Positions 40,090-48,187 of a stretch of DNA of 54,330 nt are shown here, piece after piece. The stretch lies in the NCBI GenBank assembly GCA_030648205.1, contig JAUSIH010000036.1, positions 1 through 54,330 of the forward strand, given 5' to 3'. Source of the stretch: Dehalococcoidia bacterium (GTDB taxonomy: Bacteria > Chloroflexota > Dehalococcoidia > JAUSIH01). A program made the translations under genes and the position numbers. Each line of letters begins with the position of its first letter. Within the stretch, counting starts at the first letter, position 1. Below the pieces are notes generated by a model. It was not told where the DNA came from, ran no database searches, and saw only the letters and a list, made by a program, of their open reading frames with translations.

Positions 40090-41226
40090 CTACTTCACTT
40101 CCGTCTTGATGGTAACAAGCTTGTTGCCCGCCTTGACGTCCAGGGCAACAATGTCCTTATTCAGCGCACTCGCATATACGGCCTTGCCATCGGTGGCAAG
40201 CGGCGCGTACACGGGCGAGCCAAGCGCCGTGTCCCAGCGCTGGTCCCCCGTGCGCGCGTCAACGGCGAATACGCGCCCGTCAACGTCGCTGAAAACGACC
40301 AGCCCATCGGTCAGGACGGGCCAAGCCCGCAGAGCGCCCGGGGGCTTTACGGTGGCGGAGGGAGCGGAGGGAAATCTCCAGCGCACCTGTCCCGTGGCGG
40401 CGTCGAAAGCATAAAGCCGCCCGTCCATGCTCGTGGCGTACACAGTGGCGCCCGACGCTACGGGCCGCGTCCAAAACCAATTGTCGGACTGATGCCGCCA
40501 TTTGACCTGGCCGGTCTGGGCGTCCAGCGCATAGAAGGTGCGGTCGAACGAGCCGACGTACACGGCGTCCTTTGTGACCAGGGGCGGCGCCGCGATTGCG
40601 CCTCCGGCCTTGAATGACCAGACGCGGGCGCCGGTGGCCGTCTTGAGCTTGAAGAAGTCCCCGCTCATGGTTCCCACGTAGACCGCCTCGCCGTCCAGCG
40701 CGGGGCCGGCCCATATCCTGTCACCCGCGGTGAACTCCCATGCCTTGATGCCGTCTTGCCTCTGGAGGCTATAGAGCTTGCCGTCCTCGGATCCCGCGTA
40801 CACCCTGTCGGCGTCAACAGCCACATCTCCGACGATGGGCTTGCCGGTCGAGAACTCCCATTGCTTCAAGCCCGTCTTCACGTCCAGGGCGTACACTTTG
40901 CCGTTGTAGCCGCCGTAATAGACACGGTCGCTGGATATGACGGGCGTCGAGTAGACGTGGCTGACGAAATCTGTTCCTCGGGGGTATTCCCAAGTCACTT
41001 TGCCTGTTTGCTGCTCCACCGCAAGCATTTTGCCGTCTCGAGAGCCGATAAAGAGCGTACCGTCGTTAAGAACGGGGCCGGACCAGCCCGCGGGAGGGCG
41101 TGGAGCCTGACCGCACGCGGCCAGGAGGAAGACAAGGCCGAGGAGAACGCAAACGAGGACAAATCTCTTATCGAAACGGTGTCCAGCTATACGGAGGGTA
41201 TCAGAGAACCGGCGCTGTAACGTCAC
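40090..41226 (-). CDS. PQQ-like beta-propeller lipoprotein
   Basis: A 378-residue protein. The N-terminus carries a lipoprotein signal (FVLVCVLLGLVFLLAAC). The rest is seven or eight repeats of the WD/PQQ type, with recurring YALDVKTGLKQWEF, LYSLQRQDGIKAWEF, YALDAQTGQVKWRH and LYAFDAATGQVRWRF. This is the BamB-like propeller pattern, with no enzymatic metal site evident. It would sit on the outer face of the membrane as a scaffold. It is inserted between yidD and yidC, only 8 bases before yidC, so a role in membrane-protein biogenesis is plausible but unproven. Confidence 0.9.
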   Translation of the reverse strand: MTLQRRFSDTLRIAGHRFDKRFVLVCVLLGLVFLLAACGQAPRPPAGWSGPVLNDGTLFIGSRDGKMLAVEQQTGKVTWEYPRGTDFVSHVYSTPVISSDRVYYGGYNGKVYALDVKTGLKQWEFSTGKPIVGDVAVDADRVYAGSEDGKLYSLQRQDGIKAWEFTAGDRIWAGPALDGEAVYVGTMSGDFFKLKTATGARVWSFKAGGAIAAPPLVTKDAVYVGSFDRTFYALDAQTGQVKWRHQSDNWFWTRPVASGATVYATSMDGRLYAFDAATGQVRWRFPSAPSATVKPPGALRAWPVLTDGLVVFSDVDGRVFAVDARTGDQRWDTALGSPVYAPLATDGKAVYASALNKDIVALDVKAGNKLVTIKTEVK

Positions 41227-41267
41227 GCTAACTCACACATCCGCCCCCTCGGGAGCGGGTCGAAAAT

Positions 41268-41477
41268 CTAAGGGACCGGGTCGTAGCCGCTTACGACGAA
41301 GGGTGTGCACCGAGCCAGGCGCTTCAACGCCAGCCATCCGCCGCGCCAGACGCCGTGACGCTCGACCGACTCGCAGGCATACTGTGAACAGGTCGGCAAG
41401 TACCGGCAACTGACCGGGCGGAACGGAGAGACAGCCCACTGATAGCCATGAATGAGACCCAGCACAATGCGTTTCAT
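41268..41477 (-). CDS. yidD: membrane protein insertion efficiency factor YidD
   Basis: A 69-residue protein with the full family pattern: [33 protein letters not shown] and a C-terminal HPF-like segment reading [12 protein letters not shown]. The three conserved Cys (CRYLPTC and YAC) are present. It is thought to aid YidC-dependent insertion at the membrane. Its ATG overlaps the rnpA stop (ATGA). Confidence 0.95.
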   Translation of the reverse strand: MKRIVLGLIHGYQWAVSPFRPVSCRYLPTCSQYACESVERHGVWRGGWLALKRLARCTPFVVSGYDPVP

Positions 41478-41842
41478 ACACGTCCAGTTGATGTGATTCC
41501 CTCTGGATGCCTGTCATCCAGAGCCCGCGCGCGCCGCAGCAAGTCGCTTACGGTCTGAGCGAGCCTGGTGTACGGGGCCTCCGCGACGCCGACGCGCGCG
41601 ATAAAGACCAGGTCCCACCCCGGCGCAACGCCCGTCAAACGTACCGTCTCCCTGATACGCCGGCGAACCAGGTTCCGGACCACCGCTCCCCCGATCCTCT
41701 TGCTGACTACGTAGCCAAACCGGCTGTGCGGAAGTCCGTTGCTCAACGTCCGCAGAACGAGGAAGTTGCTGTTCCAGCCCCTCCCCCGCTTGCGGACTGC
41801 GTCAAACTCAGATTCCTTGCGAAGGCGCTGCTCCCGCCGCAT
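41474..41842 (-). CDS. rnpA: ribonuclease P protein component
   Basis: A 122-residue basic protein. It has [37 protein letters not shown] and the signature [18 protein letters not shown], the RNR-type RNA-binding helix. It binds the RNase P RNA and supports 5' maturation of tRNAs. It follows rpmH after 19 bases and overlaps yidD by four, the usual bacterial order. Confidence 0.95.
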   Translation of the reverse strand: MRREQRLRKESEFDAVRKRGRGWNSNFLVLRTLSNGLPHSRFGYVVSKRIGGAVVRNLVRRRIRETVRLTGVAPGWDLVFIARVGVAEAPYTRLAQTVSDLLRRARALDDRHPEGITSTGRV

Positions 41843-41861
41843 GGGCGTGAACGCCCGCCGT

Positions 41862-42002
41862 CTATGTAGTTACCGCGCGCCAGCGACCCTTGAGCCGGCG
41901 CCGCTTCAGCACCTTTGCGCCATCCGCGGACGACATGCGCTCAAGAAATCCATGCTTGCGCCGTCGAGATATATGCTTAGGTTGGTACACGCGCTTGGTC
42001 AT
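41862..42002 (-). CDS. rpmH: 50S ribosomal protein L34
   Basis: A 46-residue highly basic protein, [19 protein letters not shown] followed by [20 protein letters not shown], a full match to L34. The ATG at 42002 has GGAAGGAA upstream. The longer open frame upstream runs through the promoter and is not used. It is the first gene of the rpmH-rnpA-yidD-propeller-yidC-jag unit. Confidence 0.97.
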   Translation of the reverse strand: MTKRVYQPKHISRRRKHGFLERMSSADGAKVLKRRRLKGRWRAVTT

Positions 42003-42033
42003 GAATTGTTCCTTCCGAAGTCCGACTTGGCAC

Positions 42034-42062
42034 ATTGTAGCCCACCCGTACCTATATGTCAA
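42034..42062 (-). promoter_or_regulatory. near-consensus promoter of the rpmH operon
   Basis: On the minus strand, a perfect TTGACA (42062-42057), a 17-base spacer and TACAAT (42039-42034). The start site would be near 42027, about 25 bases before the rpmH ATG. Confidence 0.88.
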
Positions 42063-42090
42063 TCTCAGCAACCGTGAAGAAGAGCGGTGT

Positions 42091-42096
42091 TACAAT
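42091..42096 (+). promoter_or_regulatory. candidate -10 element for tlyA
   Basis: TACAAT on the plus strand, 17 bases before the tlyA ATG. No good -35 is seen. The two start regions are divergent and only about 30 bases apart, so tlyA and rpmH expression may be linked. If used, the transcript would be nearly leaderless. Confidence 0.4.
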
Positions 42097-42112
42097 ATGC
42101 AAGCAGGTAGAT

Positions 42113-42844
42113 ATGGCGAAACAACGTGCGGACGTGCTGCTCGTGGAGTGCGGGCTTGCGGAGAGCAGGGAGAAGGCCCGGGCCCTCCTGCTGGCCGGCC
42201 AGGTCCGGCTCGGCGAGCGCGTCGTTGACAAGCCCGGCGTGCTGCTGCCGGAGGGCGCGCGATTGCGCGTGCTGGCGAAGGCGCCCTATGTCGGACGAGG
42301 GGGCGTGAAGCTGGCCCACGCCCTGGATGTCTTCCGCCTGGACGTGAGCGGCATGACCGCCCTGGACGTGGGAGCGTCCACCGGCGGCTTCACCGACTGC
42401 CTGCTGCAGCGGGGCGCCCGCAAGGTGTACGCGCTGGACGTAGGCAAGGGGCAGATAGACTACCGGCTGCGCACCGACCCGCACGTCGTCGTGATTGAGG
42501 GTGTCAACGCCAGATATCCCTTCGCACTCCCCGAGCAGGCGGACATGGCCACGGTGGACGTCTCCTTCATTTCTCTCACCCTCGTGTTGCCGAACGTCCT
42601 GGCGATGGTGAAACCCGGCGGCCCTGTGGTGGCCCTGGTCAAGCCTCAGTTCGAAGCGGAGCGGAAGCAGATCCAGCGAGGCGGGCTGGTCAAAGACCCC
42701 GCAATCCATGCACAGGTGCTGGGACGTATCATTATTTGGGTAGTGGAGCACGGCGCGCGACTGCGCGGGCTGACCGCATCCCCTATCCTTGGCGGCGATG
42801 GCAACAGGGAGTTCTTTATCCACGTGGAGACCACAAAGGACTAG
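42113..42844 (+). CDS. tlyA: TlyA-family rRNA 2'-O-methyltransferase/hemolysin-like
   Basis: About 243 residues from ATG 42113 (MAKQRADVLLVECGLAESRE). The longer frame would begin in the rpmH promoter. An N-terminal S4 RNA-binding domain (about 1-60; ALLLAGQVRLGERVVDKPG) is followed by an FtsJ-like methyltransferase domain with GRGGVKLAHAL, SAM-binding ALDVGASTGGFTDCLLQRGA, VDVSFISL and ALVKPQFEAERK. The K-D-K-E type residues are visible. Characterised relatives methylate 16S and 23S rRNA riboses; a hemolysin role is historical. The PD40 lipoprotein gene follows 10 bases after the stop. Confidence 0.93.
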   Translation: MAKQRADVLLVECGLAESREKARALLLAGQVRLGERVVDKPGVLLPEGARLRVLAKAPYVGRGGVKLAHALDVFRLDVSGMTALDVGASTGGFTDCLLQRGARKVYALDVGKGQIDYRLRTDPHVVVIEGVNARYPFALPEQADMATVDVSFISLTLVLPNVLAMVKPGGPVVALVKPQFEAERKQIQRGGLVKDPAIHAQVLGRIIIWVVEHGARLRGLTASPILGGDGNREFFIHVETTKD

Positions 42845-42854
42845 CGACGATCCT

Positions 42855-44162
42855 ATGGGAACCCGCTCACGTCTGCACGCGCAGCTACTGGCCCTCGTGG
42901 TAGCGATGTCCACGCTCACCGGTCTTGTCGCCGGATGCAACGTGCGCGGCGAGGATGCGGCGAGCCGCATTAACCGCATTCTTTACGTTGACACAGAGGG
43001 GCGCATCCTCACTGTCCTGCCGGACGGCTCGGACCGTCGGCAACTCACGCCCGCGGGCGACGTGTTCACCTCCGCCGGCATGGGCATCCAGGGGCAACTG
43101 CAAGTCCTATCTGACTGGTCTCTGTGGTCCCCAGACGCACGACTTGTAGCCTACACGCGCCAGGAGATGGACGGCTTGTCCCGACTCTCGCGGGCACTTT
43201 ATGTCATGCAGGCGGATGGCTCGCGCCCCGTGAAGCTGTTCGAGGACGCGCAGTCAGTCCCCTTTTTCATGTACTGGTCCCCGGACAGCCAGTGGCTGGC
43301 ATTCTTTTTGTCCGACTCCCGAGAGCAGCGCCTCATGGTGGTTCCCGCGGACGGGTCACGGCCCGCATCCGTCCTGGCTTCCGGCGCGCCCGCCTACTTT
43401 GCCTGGTCGCCGGACAGCCACCGCATCCTGCTGCATCTGGGCGGAAGCACGCAGCGGAACCCCGCCGCGCGTCTGACCGCTATCAACCTGGATTCTCGCC
43501 AGAGCGAGGTCATTGACCAGAAGCCTGGCGAGTTCGGGGCGCCCGCGTGGTCGCCGGATGGTCGGCGCATCGCGTACGTGGTACATGGCCCAGACGACGA
43601 CAGCCTGTGGACCGCGGACGCTCAAGGCGAGGCGCGCCAGCTCGTCGCGACTCTTCCCGGCGGTGGCTCTCTGTCCTGGTCGCCGGATGGAGCACGGCTG
43701 GGCTATCTGAGCGGCGCGCACCCGGATGCGCCCTTCGGGTTCCTGGCCACCTACGATCTGGCGGCGCGCGTGGAGACCGTGCTGGCGCGCGGGCCGTTAG
43801 TCGCGTTCTTCTGGTCGCCGGACGGCAAGCGCATCGCCTATATCACGGCGGACACGGGAAAGAGTCAGCTTGTCTGGCACGTGGCCGAAGTGACCGGCGG
43901 CCAGGAGCGCGTCATCTCTACTTTTGCCCCCACGGCGCACCTGGACTTCCTGTTAGACTTCTTCGACCAGTACGCCCTGTCCATGTCCTTCTGGTCGCCG
44001 GACAGCCGCTACCTGGTCTATCCCGCGCTTGGCAACGGCGAGACGCTGAGTCCAAGGGGAGCGTCTACTTTCGGCGATGTGGTGTATGTGGCGCCAGCCG
44101 ACGGCGGCGCGCCGCCTCGCGCTATCGCGGAGGGCCGTTTCGCTTCCTGGTCGCGCAAGTAG
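42855..44162 (+). CDS. TolB/PD40-type beta-propeller lipoprotein
   Basis: About 435 residues from ATG 42855 (MGTRSRLHAQLLALVVAMS); upstream in-frame codons lie inside tlyA. The lipoprotein signal ends LTGLVAGC. The rest is at least seven PD40/WD40-like repeats with the hallmark 'SPDxxxxAY/WLAF': YWSPDSQWLAFF, AWSPDSHRILLH, AWSPDGRRIAYV, SWSPDGARLGYL, FWSPDGKRIAYI and FWSPDSRYLVYP. It would be an outer-face propeller protein, perhaps a sensor or scaffold. It appears to be co-transcribed with tlyA. No enzymatic motif was seen. Confidence 0.9.
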   Translation: MGTRSRLHAQLLALVVAMSTLTGLVAGCNVRGEDAASRINRILYVDTEGRILTVLPDGSDRRQLTPAGDVFTSAGMGIQGQLQVLSDWSLWSPDARLVAYTRQEMDGLSRLSRALYVMQADGSRPVKLFEDAQSVPFFMYWSPDSQWLAFFLSDSREQRLMVVPADGSRPASVLASGAPAYFAWSPDSHRILLHLGGSTQRNPAARLTAINLDSRQSEVIDQKPGEFGAPAWSPDGRRIAYVVHGPDDDSLWTADAQGEARQLVATLPGGGSLSWSPDGARLGYLSGAHPDAPFGFLATYDLAARVETVLARGPLVAFFWSPDGKRIAYITADTGKSQLVWHVAEVTGGQERVISTFAPTAHLDFLLDFFDQYALSMSFWSPDSRYLVYPALGNGETLSPRGASTFGDVVYVAPADGGAPPRAIAEGRFASWSRK

Positions 44163-44194
44163 CACCAAGTTGCAAAAAAGCACGGTGTGAAAAG

Positions 44195-44227
44195 CCGCTC
44201 ATGGTTCGACAGGCTCACCATGAGCGG
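44195..44227. repeat. palindromic repeat (GTTCGACAGGCTCACCATGAGCGG type)
   Basis: A perfect 10-bp stem CCGCTCATGG (44195-44204)/CCATGAGCGG (44218-44227) encloses TTCGACAGGCTCA. The sequence is a third dispersed repeat type known from many bacterial genomes. Placed just after the PD40 gene, it could also act as a transcription terminator. Confidence 0.7.
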
Positions 44228-44355
44228 GCCTGGGGCGAACCTGGTGTACGCGAACGTACGCAACCGAGCAATAGCCAGGGCCGCCAATGAACAGACCTGC
44301 AATTGGCCGCTGTCGTAGCTGCCGCACCGCGTCGCACTACGCGGGGAAACGCGGC

Positions 44356-44385
44356 TTGCATTGAGGACTGCAACACGCCTATAAT
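44356..44385 (+). promoter_or_regulatory. promoter of the ABC importer operon
   Basis: TTGCAT (44356-44361), an 18-base spacer and a perfect TATAAT (44380-44385). The start site would be near 44392, giving an 82-base leader that ends in GGAGGAGGTAG before the ATG. Confidence 0.75.
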
Positions 44386-44473
44386 CGAGCTTCATATTTG
44401 CGTCAAGGGCCAAACAAGAGGACTCTTTATTCCGCTTGAGGCTATCGTACGCCGGCGGAGGAGGTAGGCGACT

Positions 44474-46141
44474 ATGCGCAGGCACACACTGATTGCACGG
44501 GCGCTCGCCGTGTTATTTGCCCTCGCCCTGGTGGCTTCGGCCTGCACGGCGCCGGCCCCCTCGGCGCCAGCTGCACCGTCCGCCACGCAACCGTCCGCGC
44601 CGGCCCCGGCCCAGGCGGTGGGCGCGCCGTCCACGGGCGCTGGCAAGGGCGGCACCCTCCGTCTCCTCTGGGATGACCCGCCCTCCCTCGACCCTGCGCT
44701 GGCCTCGGACACCACCTCCTCAGGCATCATCCTAGAAGTGTTCAGCGGGCTTGTGTCCTTCACCCCCGACCTGAAGCTTGTCCCGGACTTGGCCGAGAGG
44801 TGGGAGGTCACCCCGGACGCCAGGACTTACACGTTCTTCTTGCGGAAGAACGCCAAGTTCCACGACGGCAAGCCAGTGACCGCCCGCGATTTCAAATACT
44901 CCTGGGACCGTATCGCCAATCCGGCTACCGAGTCCACGACCGTGGATATTTATCTGGGCGACGTCGTGGGCGTGAGCGACGTCGTGCGCGGCAAGGCCAA
45001 GGAGATATCGGGCATCAAGGTGATCGACGATTACACCTTCCAGGTGACCATTGACGCGCCCAAGGCGTACTTCCTAGCAAAGCTGACGCTCCCCGCCGGG
45101 TTCGTCGTTGACAAGGCGAACGTGGAGTCAAGCAAGAACTGGACGCGCAACGCCAACGGGACGGGCCCCTTCACGCTGAAGGAATATGCCATTGGCAAAC
45201 AGATCGTCCTAGCTCGCAACGCCAACTATTATCGCGAGCCCGCACCAAAGCTGGACCAGGTCCTTTACAGCCTCTCCGGAGGCACGCCGGCCACCATGTA
45301 CGAGAACAACGAGATTGACGTGAGCGGCGTGAGTCTCGCCGACCTTGACCGGGTACGGGACCCCAAGAACCCCCTGAACAAGGACCTGGTCGTCTCTCCG
45401 CCCGAGTTTGCCCTGTACTTCATTGGCTTCAACGTGAACAAGCCGCCTTTTGATGACGTGAAGGTCCGGCAGGCCCTGACTCTCGCAGTGGATAAGGACG
45501 CTATCACGAAAAGCGCTTTCTCCAGCCTGCGTGTGTCCGCCTACGGCATCCTGCCGCCGGGCATGCCGGGGTTCAACAAGGACTTGAAGGGGCTGAGGTA
45601 CGACCCTGCAAAGGCAAAGCAACTTCTAGCAGAGTCCAAGTACGCGGGCAAGATGCCGCGCATCCTTCTTAACGTGCCAGGCACGGGTGGCTCCGTGGGC
45701 CTGGACGACGAAGCGATGATTGAAATGTGGAGAAAGAACCTGGGTGTCACGGTGGAAATCCAGCAGTCCGAGTGGGCCACCTACCTCCAGGACCTGAACG
45801 CGCGCAAGTACCAGATGTGGGGCGGCTCCGGCTGGATCGCCGACTTTCCGGACCCGCAGAACTTCCTGGAGGTCCTTTTTTACAGCCAGAGCAACAAGAA
45901 TGATGGTAACTACAAGAACCCGGACGTGGACAAACTGATTGAGCAGGCCAGGACATTGCAGGACGTGCAGAAGCGCATGGCCATGTACCAGCAGGCGGAG
46001 GACATCATTGTCAACGAAGTGGCAGTCCTGCCCGTTTGGCACGGAACGGAAAGCAACCGCCTGGTCAAGCCGTGGGTCAAGGGGTTGACCTTCCCTCCCA
46101 TGCCCGTCCCGCGCATGCAATATGTCGCGATAGAGAAGTAG
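44474..46141 (+). CDS. ABC importer substrate-binding lipoprotein (family 5)
   Basis: A 555-residue protein. It has a lipoprotein signal (LFALALVASAC), then a Pro/Ala-rich linker to about residue 55. The family-5 extracellular solute-binding fold follows: GGTLRLLWDDPPSLDPALAS, LAERWEVTPDARTYTFFLRK, FHDGKPVTARDFKYSWDRI, VRQALTLAVDKDAI and GKMPRILLNVPG. Relatives bind peptides, nickel or other small solutes; the ligand is not predictable. It is the first gene of an importer operon with two permeases, and the strong ribosome site suggests high expression. Confidence 0.95.
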   Translation: MRRHTLIARALAVLFALALVASACTAPAPSAPAAPSATQPSAPAPAQAVGAPSTGAGKGGTLRLLWDDPPSLDPALASDTTSSGIILEVFSGLVSFTPDLKLVPDLAERWEVTPDARTYTFFLRKNAKFHDGKPVTARDFKYSWDRIANPATESTTVDIYLGDVVGVSDVVRGKAKEISGIKVIDDYTFQVTIDAPKAYFLAKLTLPAGFVVDKANVESSKNWTRNANGTGPFTLKEYAIGKQIVLARNANYYREPAPKLDQVLYSLSGGTPATMYENNEIDVSGVSLADLDRVRDPKNPLNKDLVVSPPEFALYFIGFNVNKPPFDDVKVRQALTLAVDKDAITKSAFSSLRVSAYGILPPGMPGFNKDLKGLRYDPAKAKQLLAESKYAGKMPRILLNVPGTGGSVGLDDEAMIEMWRKNLGVTVEIQQSEWATYLQDLNARKYQMWGGSGWIADFPDPQNFLEVLFYSQSNKNDGNYKNPDVDKLIEQARTLQDVQKRMAMYQQAEDIIVNEVAVLPVWHGTESNRLVKPWVKGLTFPPMPVPRMQYVAIEK

Positions 46142-46169
46142 CGGTCGGTAATGGCAGGGAGACACGACG

Positions 46170-47102
46170 ATGTTTGCCTACATTGTCAAGCGCCTGCTCT
46201 GGACACCGTTCCTGCTCCTGGCGGTGTCCTTCATCACGTTCTTCCTGTCGCTCTACGGGCCGGGCGACCCCGTCCAAGTCCTCCTGGGGCAGCATCAGAA
46301 CCCTGAGGTGCTGGCCCGCATCAAAGCGCAGCGCGGCCTGGACCGTCCCTTCCTGGAACAGTATGGCCGCTATATCTGGAACGCCTTCCAGGGCGACCTG
46401 GGAGAGAGCCTCAAGTTCCGTGGACAGCCTGTGGGCGAACTGCTGGCAGGCAAGGTCTGGACAAGCTCCAAGCTGGCCGTCGTCGCCCTGGTCATCGGAC
46501 TTGCCGTTGGCATCCCTCTCGGTCTCGTCGTCGCCAACAAGCAGGGCACGGCGATGGACCCTCTCATCGTCAGCGTCTCGCTGTTCTTCTCATCGCTGCC
46601 CGTTTTCATCACGGCGCCGGCCTTGCTCCTCATATTCGTTATCTGGCTCAAACTGATGCCCAGCGCGGGATGGGCCGGCGACCTGGCCGACCCGCGCCTC
46701 ATCCTCCCCGCCCTCGTGATGGCTCTCCCCTCCATATCGTCCATCATCCGGCTCATGCGCGCGAGCACCCTTGAAGTGCTTGGCCAGGAGTTCGTCCGCG
46801 CGGCGCGCGCCAAGGGCCTGACGGAGATGGCTGTCCAGAGCAGGCACGTGGCGCGGAACGCCCTTATCCCCGTCATCACCGTGGTGGGGATGTCGCTGGG
46901 GACGCTGGTGGAAGGAGCGTTCATCACGGAGACCATCTTCGGCATTCCCGGCGTGGGGCGGCTGGCGGTGGACTCGCTCTTCGCGCGAGACTACCCCGTC
47001 ATCATGGCGATGACATTACTCATCGCGGTGTCCTTCGTCATGGCGAACCTGCTTGTGGACATCGCGTACGCGTTCCTGGACCCGCGCATCCGCTACAGCT
47101 AG
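46170..47102 (+). CDS. ABC importer permease, DppB/OppB type
   Basis: A 310-residue protein with six predicted membrane helices. It has the N-terminal pattern MFAYIVKRLLWTPFLLLAVS and then LYGPGDPVQVLLGQH, and GRYIWNAFQGDLGESLKFRG. The permease EAA-type loop is FVRAARAKGLTEMAVQSRHVARNALIPVI (in part: RAARAKGLTEMAV, RHVARNALIP). It forms half of the membrane channel for the substrate bound by the upstream lipoprotein. It starts 28 bases after that gene. Confidence 0.95.
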   Translation: MFAYIVKRLLWTPFLLLAVSFITFFLSLYGPGDPVQVLLGQHQNPEVLARIKAQRGLDRPFLEQYGRYIWNAFQGDLGESLKFRGQPVGELLAGKVWTSSKLAVVALVIGLAVGIPLGLVVANKQGTAMDPLIVSVSLFFSSLPVFITAPALLLIFVIWLKLMPSAGWAGDLADPRLILPALVMALPSISSIIRLMRASTLEVLGQEFVRAARAKGLTEMAVQSRHVARNALIPVITVVGMSLGTLVEGAFITETIFGIPGVGRLAVDSLFARDYPVIMAMTLLIAVSFVMANLLVDIAYAFLDPRIRYS

Positions 47103-47117
47103 CCAAAAGGAGGCCGG

Positions 47118-48125
47118 ATGGCCCAGTCCCGGCGGGAACCCACGGGCGGCGGCAGTCAAACGGACGTCGCGCATGCCGATGTCGGCGTGAGCGCGCGTCA
47201 AATTGGCCGCAGCTTGTGGAACCGAGCATGGCATCGCCTGCTAGGTAAGCGGATTGCCGTTGGCGCCATGGTCGTCCTAGGCATGCTCTACCTGGGCGGC
47301 ATTCTGGCCCCCGTCCTCTCGCCGTACGACTATAACGCGCAGGACTTCGCCATCCGTAATCAGGGGCCGTCGTTCGCGCATCCCCTCGGCACCGACTGGC
47401 TGGGGCGCGATCAGTTCACCCGTGTCCTGTGGGGCCTGCGGACGACCGTTATTATTACGGTCACCTCCGTCCTGAGCGGGGCCTTGCCCCTGGGTCTGAT
47501 CATCGGCACGGCCTCCGGCTACATGGGCGGGAAGTTCGACAATGTCGTGATGCGCATCGGCGAGGTGTTCCTGGCCTTCCCGGGCCTCCTGCTGGTCATT
47601 CTCCTGGCGGCGACGGTGAAGCCACGGGTGGTGGACCTAGCAAGGGCCTTTGAGGACTGGGGCAACTTCAGAGGGCTGGTGGCGAGCGGGTTTCCAGATT
47701 ACCTTGTTATCTTTGGGTCACTGGCCATCTTCGCGTGGGTGGGCATGGCCCGGCTTGTCCGCAGCCAGGTGCTCTACCTGCGACAGTCGCAGTTCGTTGA
47801 CGCCGCCCGCGCGGCGGGCGCCAGCCATTGGCGCATCATGATCGTGCACATCCTGCCGAACTGTCTCGGCCCGGTGATTGTGTCCGTCTCCATGGGGATG
47901 GGCGCCGCCGCCGGCTCAGAGGTGGTGCTGAGCTGGCTCGGCATCGGCATTCAGCCGCCGCATCCAAGCCTGGGGCGCATGCTCTATGAGTACGGGAGCA
48001 TCAGCATCCTGCGCCAGTACCCCCACATGATCATCTTCCCCGCGGCCGCCGTGTCCATCATCATCTTCGCCTGGAACCTGTTGGGCGACGCGCTGAACGA
48101 CGTGTTCAATCCACGGACGCGGTAA
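47118..48125 (+). CDS. ABC importer permease, DppC/OppC type
   Basis: A 335-residue protein: an N-terminal cytoplasmic extension, then helices with GAMVVLGMLYLGGILAPVL and SPYDYNAQDF, the OppC-type HPLGTDWLGRDQFTRVLWGLR, AFPGLLLVILLAATVKP, and the EAA-type loop ARAAGASHWRIMIVHILPN, ending LLGDALNDVFNPRTR. The last motif is typical of DppC. It pairs with the preceding permease. No ATPase genes follow, so the two nucleotide-binding subunits must lie elsewhere or be shared. Confidence 0.95.
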   Translation: MAQSRREPTGGGSQTDVAHADVGVSARQIGRSLWNRAWHRLLGKRIAVGAMVVLGMLYLGGILAPVLSPYDYNAQDFAIRNQGPSFAHPLGTDWLGRDQFTRVLWGLRTTVIITVTSVLSGALPLGLIIGTASGYMGGKFDNVVMRIGEVFLAFPGLLLVILLAATVKPRVVDLARAFEDWGNFRGLVASGFPDYLVIFGSLAIFAWVGMARLVRSQVLYLRQSQFVDAARAAGASHWRIMIVHILPNCLGPVIVSVSMGMGAAAGSEVVLSWLGIGIQPPHPSLGRMLYEYGSISILRQYPHMIIFPAAAVSIIIFAWNLLGDALNDVFNPRTR

Positions 48126-48137
48126 GCAGCGCACCGC

Positions 48138-48153
48138 TGTCCCATGAGGGACA
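48138..48153. terminator. short hairpin between convergent genes
   Basis: TGTCCC-ATGA-GGGACA, a 6-bp stem lying between the convergent permease and peptidase genes. There is no U-run; a weak terminator at best. Confidence 0.3.
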
Positions 48154-48187
48154 CAACACCTCAGTTCAAGCTAAGGCATTCCTTCGG

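Noticed and set aside
42056-42112. N-terminal extension of tlyA
   Set aside because: It would begin inside the rpmH promoter and adds residues not typical of the S4 domain start; ATG 42113 fits the family.
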